NCBI GenBank assembly: GCA_025529335.1
Contig: JAMYHX010000027.1
Location: forward strand, 1 to 64,000
DNA: 64,000 nucleotides
Reading direction: 5' to 3'
Source of the DNA: Rhizopus sp. PT2906
Lineage: Eukaryota > Mucoromycota > Mucoromycetes > Mucorales > Rhizopodaceae
Shown: piece after piece, positions 56,856 to 64,000 of the stretch
How the letters are laid out: each line of letters opens with the position of its first letter
Numbering within the stretch: the stretch's first letter is position 1
The notes under the pieces: generated by a model
The model's database searches: none
What the model was told of the DNA's origin: nothing
Seen by the model: the letters and a program-made list of their open reading frames with translations, nothing else
Made by a program: the position numbers and the translations under genes

Positions 56856-59472
56856 TTAACAAACGGCTGTAACATGAAAATTAACTACATTATTTGGACC
56901 TTTAGTTTCAAAACCCATTTGAACATCGTCTGTTGAATTCATAGTGACGAGATCACCATCTTCATCTTCATATTTTAAAACGGATACTGAAATGGCTGAC
57001 TCTTGAATACATAATCGTAGCTTGTTTTCAATCTTTTTCTTTAGTTCTCCAAACTCAATAGTCAAAGGCACGACCACGACATAGATCGATCCATTGTAGT
57101 GTGTTTTAATTTTGATATAGTTTTCTGGTATCTCTTGACTTGAATTGCTATTTCGTTTACTGCTTGGTGTTGTTGATATATTAGAAGAAATGGATAGTAG
57201 TTCTACGCTACTGTTGATGCTATTATTTCTTGGTCTAGTATTACTTGAAGTTCTACTCCTGATATACATTGTTTCGTCTTTTGATTCTTGTTGTTGTTGT
57301 TGTTGTTGTTGTCTTCTTTGCCAAAGTGCACCAGATGGGGTGTGATTATTGGGAGAAGAAGGATGACTTGTTGGTGGTGAATAAGGCAATGAATGACTAA
57401 CATACATATCTGTGCTCGTTGTCGATGAGGATAATGATGATGATGATGTACTTGCATTGGATATGGATGGATGTGTTGGGGACCGCGGTAATGGTGGTAA
57501 GGTCATACCAGGAATACCATTCATAAAGTGGCGTGGTGGGAGATTATTACTACTCGATAGGTTTCCTAGACTCTGTTTTCTGGCCATGTGCTCATGAGGT
57601 AGGTGATGAGGCATACGGTTATATTGATAGCTGTAGGATCTGTTTCGCAAGTATGGATAACTGCCATCCATGGGCTGATGATCATCATGTTGTTCTGGAT
57701 GGTTGGTATTGTGGTTATAATAGTCATCCTCATCGTCGTCATAGTAATCTTGTAATGGATTAAGTTCTGTCAGTGGTGTTTGTGGTGTATTTGGTAGTAT
57801 ATCAATTTTAGATGTTGATTCCTTGATTCCAACGATAGCGTTTAACCATTGCTGTAGCAGTTCATCGTTACGACATTTCAATAACACTGTCTGACCCACA
57901 TCCTTTTCAGTCCAAGATATATGTAAAATATAAAGGCCTGATTTTTTTTAATACATGTTAGTTATTATCTTTATGAACACATAAAATATATTTACCCGTC
58001 TGTGCTGATGAAACCTTCACATGTTCAATTCTAGACATCAAAATCTTGCCTCTGACGATCAATGTCCCCTCCTTTCGTTTTTTCTTTATAGAGATCGAAT
58101 TCTTATTGGTATCCTTGACTTCCTTACAAAGCAAGATGACCTTTTCGAACAAGAAGACAACCATTTCTTTAACGTGATCTGAATCCGCTTTCTGCAATAT
58201 TAATTTGTCGTGTAACAAAAGTTGACCATATTTATCCAGCAGACATTCACTTCCATCTTCGACAACGATTTTCTTTTTTAGATCTTCAACGACCAATGAA
58301 TTTTCTTGAATTCTCTTTGTCTCGTTCACCTTCTTGGTCACCCTCTGAATAGCTTCTAGACCCTCCTTGTTTTCTTCCGAGTAAGGCCAGTCGTCTGGTG
58401 TGGATTTGATTAACTGCTGTAATAGGAGTGGATATTTACATACTCTTTGAATCGGTTTGATCAACATGGCTGGTAGCTCATAGGTCGGTGACATGATATT
58501 GGCTAACTTTTGTAATTTATGAGCTTCTTGTATGACCAAATCTTGTGCGATTTGAAAATTAGCACAGAATGGTTCGTAGACTGTAAAGCCTTCTTCAAAC
58601 TGAATAAATAAATGGCCGAATCTCTGTTCTTTTGCAGGACGAGCAGCATGTGCCTCTACTTGAACCAAGAATCTTCTCTGAAAGTCGACAAGTGCATTCA
58701 AATTGCCAAATAAAAAATGCATCGTATCGGGCGAGAGTATTTCTTGTGCCTGCACTTCTCTCATATAATTCTACACAATCATCTTAGACAAACGTTCGCT
58801 TCATTGTGTGTCCTTGTTGAACTCACCTGAAGAGCTTCAAGATCTTGAATATATTTTCTTTCAGTTGATACAAGTTCGTAGACAACATTATCTCGTTGAT
58901 CCTTTGGAGATTCATTGCTTGTCTCTACTTCAGTTAATGCATGTTTAGGTATAACACCTTGTTCTATCAACAATTCCAAGATACGCTTTACTGTATTGAC
59001 TACCTACATTTAAAATAAGAATGTGTGTTATAACAAGGAGATTTTTTTTTTTTTTGGAAGCTACCTTAACAAATCCATTGGTATCATTTTGACTTAATTC
59101 AGTGACAGTAAACAGACTTTCCTCAGGAAAGTGAAGTTGGTTTCTGCAAGCAATAATGAAGTGATAGATGTGGGCTTTTGTTTGATTTGGTGTCGCTGGA
59201 TTGACAATAATAGGTGTATCAGGTTTCAGTACATTAAATAAAAAACATAGACTTCTGCCTGGTTTACAGACATTCCATAATTTTGTTAAAGGATCGCTGG
59301 CCATTGTTGTATCAGTAAACTCCTCTTCCTGGTCTGTCTCTTCCAAATATTTCTCGAATCCTTTGACATAGCCTAGAGCGTTCAGCACAGAACGACAGGT
59401 ATGATAGATTGAAGCTTCTTGTGTTGCCTGTTTATTGGTAATAGAATCTGCCGCAACAGGTGAATCAATCAT
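56856..59472 (-). CDS. CDC24: Cdc42 guanine nucleotide exchange factor Cdc24
   Basis: RhoGEF that activates Cdc42 at polarity sites. Domain order on the minus strand: CH-like N-terminus (TCRSVLNALGYVKGFEKYLE, VCKPGRSLCFLFNVLKP); DH domain (NVVYELVSTERKYIQDLEAL ... IKPIQRVCKYPLLLQQLI); PH domain (LLLHDKLILQKADSDHVKEM, ILLCKEV, ILHISWTEKDVGQTVLLKC); a Ser/Pro/Asn-rich linker with nine consecutive Gln (57291-57317); and a C-terminal PB1 domain (IKIKTHYNGSIYVVVVPLTI ... KYEDEDGDLVTMNSTDDV) whose acidic OPCA-type motif would bind Bem1. About 820 residues and five introns, complete from the ATG at 59472 to the stop at 56856. Confidence 0.95.
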
Positions 59473-59993
59473 TATTGTTTAAGAAAGAGAAAGAAAGAGA
59501 GAAAAGAAAAGAAAGCGAGAGAAAACAGCAGCAAAAAAATTAAGGATCATGGTTACACCCGCCTTTATTAAACATTTTGGCCCTGAAAGAGAAAATTTTA
59601 TTGCCAAATCCAAGGAAGAGACCTCGTGCCTTGTATCTCACACTTCACTTAAAGTTGACAGCCTCGTGGGAGTGCACTGTGCAATTATTGATAAACAGAA
59701 TGTAGTTATATAAAATAACGGAGATTAAAGACGAGACTAATAAACAAAAGAAAGAGGAGACAATGACAATTGAATAAGCTTGTATAAAAATATCAACAAT
59801 TAGGAGAAGATATATATATATATAAAGGGAAGGCAAAGATAAAGTAAGACAGAGGCAAAAGACGTCAAAAGGAGTAGGAGGGAGGAGGAAGGAGAGGAGG
59901 GGGGTCAATTTTTTAGATTAACAAACTGTAAGTGACTGTGTCTGGTACAAGTCTATAGTGTGTTTAACCCTTGCCGTACATACTTTTTTACAA
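59473..59993. promoter_or_regulatory. Divergent promoter CDC24 / PGS1
   Basis: 520 bp. A GA-rich tract (59479-59530) is next to CDC24 and another purine-rich run (59870-59900) is nearer PGS1. An AT repeat lies at 59811-59824. No gene. Confidence 0.45.
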
Positions 59994-61613
59994 ATGTTCA
60001 AACGCATATTTTACACTCAATGCCAAGTACGGCACTTGACAACGTCTTGTATAAAAAGAAACATCTTTAAAGACATAAAGACATTACAACCACTTCAGCA
60101 ATATGCACCAACCTTTTATACACACGGCCAGCATGTTAAACCACTTTATCAACCCTCGGCTTTTTATGCTGAACTAAAGTCTAGAATACTGTCGGCAAAG
60201 GAAAGAGTGTTTATTGCTGCACTCTATATTGGACATTCAGAAAAAGAACTTGTAAAATACTGCCTATTTATACACACTATTGATACACTAACCTTGTTCC
60301 TAGGTGGATACAATAAGAACAGCACTTTCGCAATCTTCTACTCTACAAGTTCATATACTCATTGACTGCTTAAGAGGAACGCGTAATTCAAAGGGACAAA
60401 GCTCAGCTACTCTTCTCTTACCTCTCATTCAAGATTATCCAAAGCAGATCAAAGTATCGCTATATCATACACCTGATCTTACTGGTATACTCAAAAAAGC
60501 ATTACCACAAAGGTTTAATGAAACGATTGGATTAATGCATTTGAAGCTTTATGGCTTTGATAATACCATCATGTTAAGCGGGTATTATGATAAATACACG
60601 GCATAAAGATGATAATTAACCAACTTATTTAGAGCTAACCTAAGTACAGATTATTTTGTCAATAGACAAGATCGATACATCCTGTTTGATCAACAACCTG
60701 AATTGACAACTTATTACCATGACTTATTGAAGCTCGTCAGTTCATGCTCCTATCATCTTGTACCAGCTCAGAATAATAATAGCAAGTATAGATTAGAACT
60801 TTCAGATTCCATGGCGGACCCAGTCAAGGAAAGTCAGAGATACAAATCATTAGTTCATAGCCGGTTACAACAATTCTTGATTGAGTATCAAAATAGAAAA
60901 GTACAGCAAGAGGATACCATGGATACAGCTATTTTACCAGTGATTCAGATGGGACCCTTTTGTATCAGACAAGATGAAAAGGTGACACTCGAGTTACTCA
61001 ACATTGCCAACCAACAGCAAGACAAATGGACAATTCATCTTACATCAGGCTATTTCAACTTTACAGATAAATACAAGGCGGTGATTTTAAAGACAAGAGC
61101 CTTTTTTAGATTTTTAACAGCATCTCCTGAGGTTCGGGGTGTTTCAGATATCAATATAGGAGAAATTGACTTGTAAATCAATAGGCCAATGGATTCTTCA
61201 ATTCAAAGGGCGTCAGTAAGTTCCTTCCTCCGGCATATACGCACATAGAGAAACAGTTCTATAGACATGTCAAACGAGCAGGTAGACAAGATGAGATCTC
61301 GATTGAAGAATACAAGAGACCAGGATGGACTTATCATGCGAAGGGACTCTGGGTCTATTTTGGGAATGAAAGTAGACCATCCATGACGATGATTGGCTCG
61401 CCTAATTTTGGCCAGAGATCTAGCGAGAGGGATCTAGAAGCTCAAGCTGTGGTGATCACACAGAATGAACAGTTGAAGAATGCATTGCATAAAGAGATAG
61501 ATTTACTCCATCAACACTCAGAGTTGGTATCCAAGGAAACATTTGACAGACAAGATAGACGTGTTCCATACGGCGTAAGAATAGCTACAGCCTTTGTAAA
61601 AACGATGCTTTAA
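59994..61613 (+). CDS. PGS1: Phosphatidylglycerophosphate synthase, mitochondrial
   Basis: Makes phosphatidylglycerophosphate from CDP-diacylglycerol and glycerol-3-phosphate, the committed step to cardiolipin. Phospholipase-D superfamily: first HKD motif HLKLYGFDNTIMLSGANLS is split by an intron (about 60583-60632); the second is HAKGLWVYFGNESR...IGSPNFGQRS with SERDLEAQ downstream. The N-terminus is a basic mitochondrial presequence (MFKRIFYTQCQVRHLTTSCI). Further landmarks: RVFIAALYIGHSEKELV-DTIR, LIDCLRGTRN, HLTSGYFNFTDKY and SPEANGFFNSKGVSKFLPPAY after splicing at 61133-61183. About 490 residues. Start is the first ATG giving the presequence. Confidence 0.94.
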
Positions 61614-61789
61614 AAAAAAAAAAAAAACGTGTGCGTATCACAGAAATAGTTGTAAATTATTAAACACAAGCTCCACGTGGGAGCTATTGTCTTTCAATGC
61701 TTGGATCCTTCTTTCCCATTTAAGTCAATGTTATCTGATGATCGCATATGTACGATCTTATCTTGAGGTCATATACCCAAAAAGAACAC

Positions 61790-63368
61790 TTATTTCTTTA
61801 TTTTAACTTCCAAATGTCTTTCGTCATCTTCTTCATGCCCTTCCACCAATCTTTTGTTTTCATCCATTTCCTTTTTCAATACCCAAGACATGAGACCACG
61901 TATGGAAGGTCTTACCATTTCCTTGTCTTTATGAAGCGCGTGAAGGACCACAGTCATTGAGGCCGCAAACACAATAGCTTCTGTATAGCTTGAACCAAAC
62001 TTATTCCACCATGCTGTCTGTTTTAACGGGTGTAAGACACGCTCTGTGATCGAGAAAAGGGCACGAGGGACGACATAGAGAGTCATTTCACCACGACGGT
62101 GTCTGCTTTCAATCAATAATGATAGACCACAAAGCATACTTCCTACCAAAGGAGGCCATGTATTATCCAGAATTGACTGATCAATTCCTAACAATTGATG
62201 TCCTACTCTTGTTCGAACAAGACAGATAGAGTACCAAATGATACCAATATATGTGCCCAAGAATGCAGATGATCGAACACTGGCTATTAATATATGCGCC
62301 AAAGAATTTACAGGATCCTGTATTAAACGAGAAGTTCTAAAGAGCAAAGGTGGAGCAAGATGTACACCAAAATAGACCTAATACATAATCAATGAGGGCC
62401 TTTGTTTGCATAAACAGTCTATGTCTTTACAGGAAATATTTTAATGAAACCTTTTAAGAAACGCATCATGGCATTTGCTTCACAGCCATAAGGGTTTCCT
62501 TCATGAATCACCATACAATTGATTCTTCCTGTCATTGGGTCTCCATAGGAACGAGGTAAGCCAAGTTTTTCACACATGTTTCCTAATATGTCGCTTGCAC
62601 CTGTATCTTTCTATAGTACCGTTAGGGTCCATTTTTGTTTTTAATGAATACTTACACCATAAACAAACCTCCCTTCTCTGATGGCTCGTAACGCCTTCAG
62701 GAGGCTATCGTCAATCCCTGACATATTCGTAATCCATTGAGCATATGATCTAAGTATTGAGTTTAGAAAACGCCTATTTGTTGCAGCTATATTTTGATTT
62801 TTTTTTTTTTTTACTTGGGCAGTCTTTGAGGTTCATAGAACCATGAAAAGATAATTTCTGTACTTGCGAGCATAAAGATAAAGATATTGCCATACTCCAA
62901 CATCCACTCAGGTACTCTTTGTCTCACCTTGACTGATCCATACAATCGGTGTGCGAAAACGTCAAACGCTCGTACAAGCACAAAGAAAGTGACTTCTAGC
63001 GTTTTTATGTTTGGATAGAGTTTTCGAACGGACAGAATGCTAAGAAAGGATGACCAAAAGATGGCACCCTTGAGTGATAGTTGCTTATGTGCATATTTCT
63101 GACAAACATAACGCAAGAATCGTTGTCCGCCCACAGAGGCTGCCAAGAGTAAAGGAAGGCCATTGTTGACGATGCTACGTTTAAGCAGTTTCGGTACTGT
63201 CAATAGGATCGCTTTTTGAATCGCGCTCGATCTCTGTTTCTTGGCCGTAACCGCTTTGACCAATACGGCGATAAGACCAGGTGCTGTCGTTAATATCCAA
63301 CCGAGGCCGTATGCTCTGAGAACAGTTGAGACAGCTGGTTTGAGATGAGGTAAATCTTGAGTTGACAT
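61790..63368 (-). CDS. TMEM135-like multi-pass membrane protein
   Basis: Homologue of TMEM135, linked in animals to peroxisome and mitochondrial lipid homeostasis and fission. Start at MSTQDLPHLKPAVSTVLRA (63368; an upstream in-frame Met would add a few residues). N-terminal part AYGLGWILTTAPGLIAVLVK, GLPLLLAASVGGQRFLRYVC and SLKGAIFWSSFLSILSVRKL. Middle SYAQWITNMSGI, EGNPYGCEANAMMRFLKGFI (the conserved Cys region) and FPVYFGVHLAPPLLF. C-terminal part SARSSAFLGTYIGIIWYS-like helices, NTWPPLVGSMLCGLSLLIE and EAIVFAASMTVVLHALH. Three exons, about 455 residues. Family assignment by overall pattern. Confidence 0.75.
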
Positions 63369-63487
63369 GTCTGAATCATACATAACACGCGTACACAAAA
63401 AAAGGAAAAAGGGAGAAGGAGAGAAAAGTAAGAATGGGAAGAAATAAAATGACGGTTACGCAAATGCATATGAAGATTATAGCTAAT

Positions 63488-64000
63488 TTATTGTTGCTGG
63501 CTCCAATAGTTATAAAACTTGTCTCCATACGCCTTCATATTCTCACTCATTTCATCCCATTTCGAGTGAGGTAAACCTGTGGCAGGGTCGAGTTGCTTCT
63601 TATTACGCAAGCGGTCTCTGTCTTCCTTTAGCCAGCCTAGACACAAGGTCATCAAGGGAGAATCAGAGCTATCTTTTTGTTCTTGTTTGATCTTTTCTAG
63701 TAATGGAAAGTTGGAAACATCGTCAAATGATAGACAGGTTCCATCTGCGATATGAGCTATATGGGTAGCCCAGCTGCCTAATCCATCAAATATATGTGTG
63801 GCATAAACCTATATATGCTAAAATTACTATCCATGTCAATTAAACTAACAGTCGTCTTATTACCACCGTGCATCCTCTTTGTTCTGTTTCCTTTTTTAAA
63901 AACCTCAAAAAGTCAGCTCTGGCCAGGATATCGAGATCTACTGTGACCTCATCCAAGAGCAACACTTTCCAAGGATGCAATAAGCCCATCACGAGCTGAA
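63488..64000 (-). CDS. CAF16: Caf16-like soluble ABC ATPase, C-terminal part
   Basis: Cut by the window edge; only the C-terminal part is present. It shows the end of the signature region (QLVMGLLHPWKV), Walker B LLLDEVTVDLD with its D-loop, LARADFLRFLKKETEQRGCT, and after an intron (about 63811-63867) the H-loop YATHIFDGLGSWATHIAHIA. A C-terminal tail WLKEDRDRLRNKKQLDP and NYWSQQQ follows. No TM segments. 'DEVTVDLDxLAR' is typical of Caf16/ABCI-type proteins associated in yeast with Ccr4-Not and Mediator. Stop at 63488-63490. Confidence 0.85.

Noticed and set aside
1..64000. CRISPR arrays, operons or prophage-like content
   Set aside because: No regularly spaced identical repeats were seen, and all genes are intron-containing eukaryotic ones.

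Overview
The window is nuclear DNA of an early-diverging filamentous fungus, most likely a Mucoromycota/Mucorales species. It is AT-rich. Genes are packed on both strands and carry many short introns (about 45-95 nt, donors mostly GTAAGT-like). The proteins recognised are eukaryotic and fungal: Ste11/Byr2-type MAPKKK, Cdc24, Atg8, Erg25, Trs120, Med13, Cwc2. Y14, SNAPC3 and a TMEM135-like protein are also present; budding yeasts lack these. Broken TnpB/Fanzor-like transposon copies of a type I associate with Mucorales support the placement. Species cannot be fixed from sequence alone. No tRNA, rRNA or CRISPR array was found.

Layout. 0.1-12.4 kb: DUG2 (glutathione degradation), a Ste11-like MAPKKK, a GATA factor, mitochondrial propionyl-CoA carboxylase beta, and a signal-peptide-peptidase homologue with altered active-site motifs. 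12.5-14.3 kb: a divergent pair, a DMAC1-like (DUF4536) protein and the splicing factor Cwc2. 14.3-21.6 kb: a gene-poor, repeat-rich island with a decayed retroelement, a two-copy dispersed repeat, a G-rich quadruplex-like tract, one intact secreted-protein gene and a zinc-knuckle transposon relic. 21.7-34 kb: an undescribed HNH/Myb-like protein with candidate SUMO-interacting motifs, farnesyltransferase alpha (RAM2), ERG25, RNase H2A, an unknown mitochondrial membrane protein, an alternative NADH dehydrogenase, a 31-residue peptide ending in a CaaX box, and a SET-domain methyltransferase. 34-40 kb: SNAPC3, a 40-bp inverted repeat, scrambled TnpB/Fanzor-like fragments, ribosomal protein eL39 and ATG8. 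40-64 kb: MED13, a seven-TM protein, Y14, TRS120, a steroid-reductase-family enzyme, CDC24, PGS1, a TMEM135-like protein and a truncated CAF16-like ABC ATPase.

Most genes are unrelated housekeeping genes and there is no operon logic. Functional themes that recur are mitochondrial metabolism and lipids (PCCB, NDH2, PGS1, DMAC1-like), RNA processing (Cwc2, Y14, SNAPC3), membrane traffic and autophagy (Trs120, Atg8), and polarity/MAPK signalling (Ste11-like, Cdc24). The best candidates for something undescribed are the CaaX micropeptide (32090-32185), the HNH/SIM protein (21697-22906), the SPP homologue lacking GxGD (10882-12437), and the secreted cysteine-free protein inside the repeat island (19346-19771).
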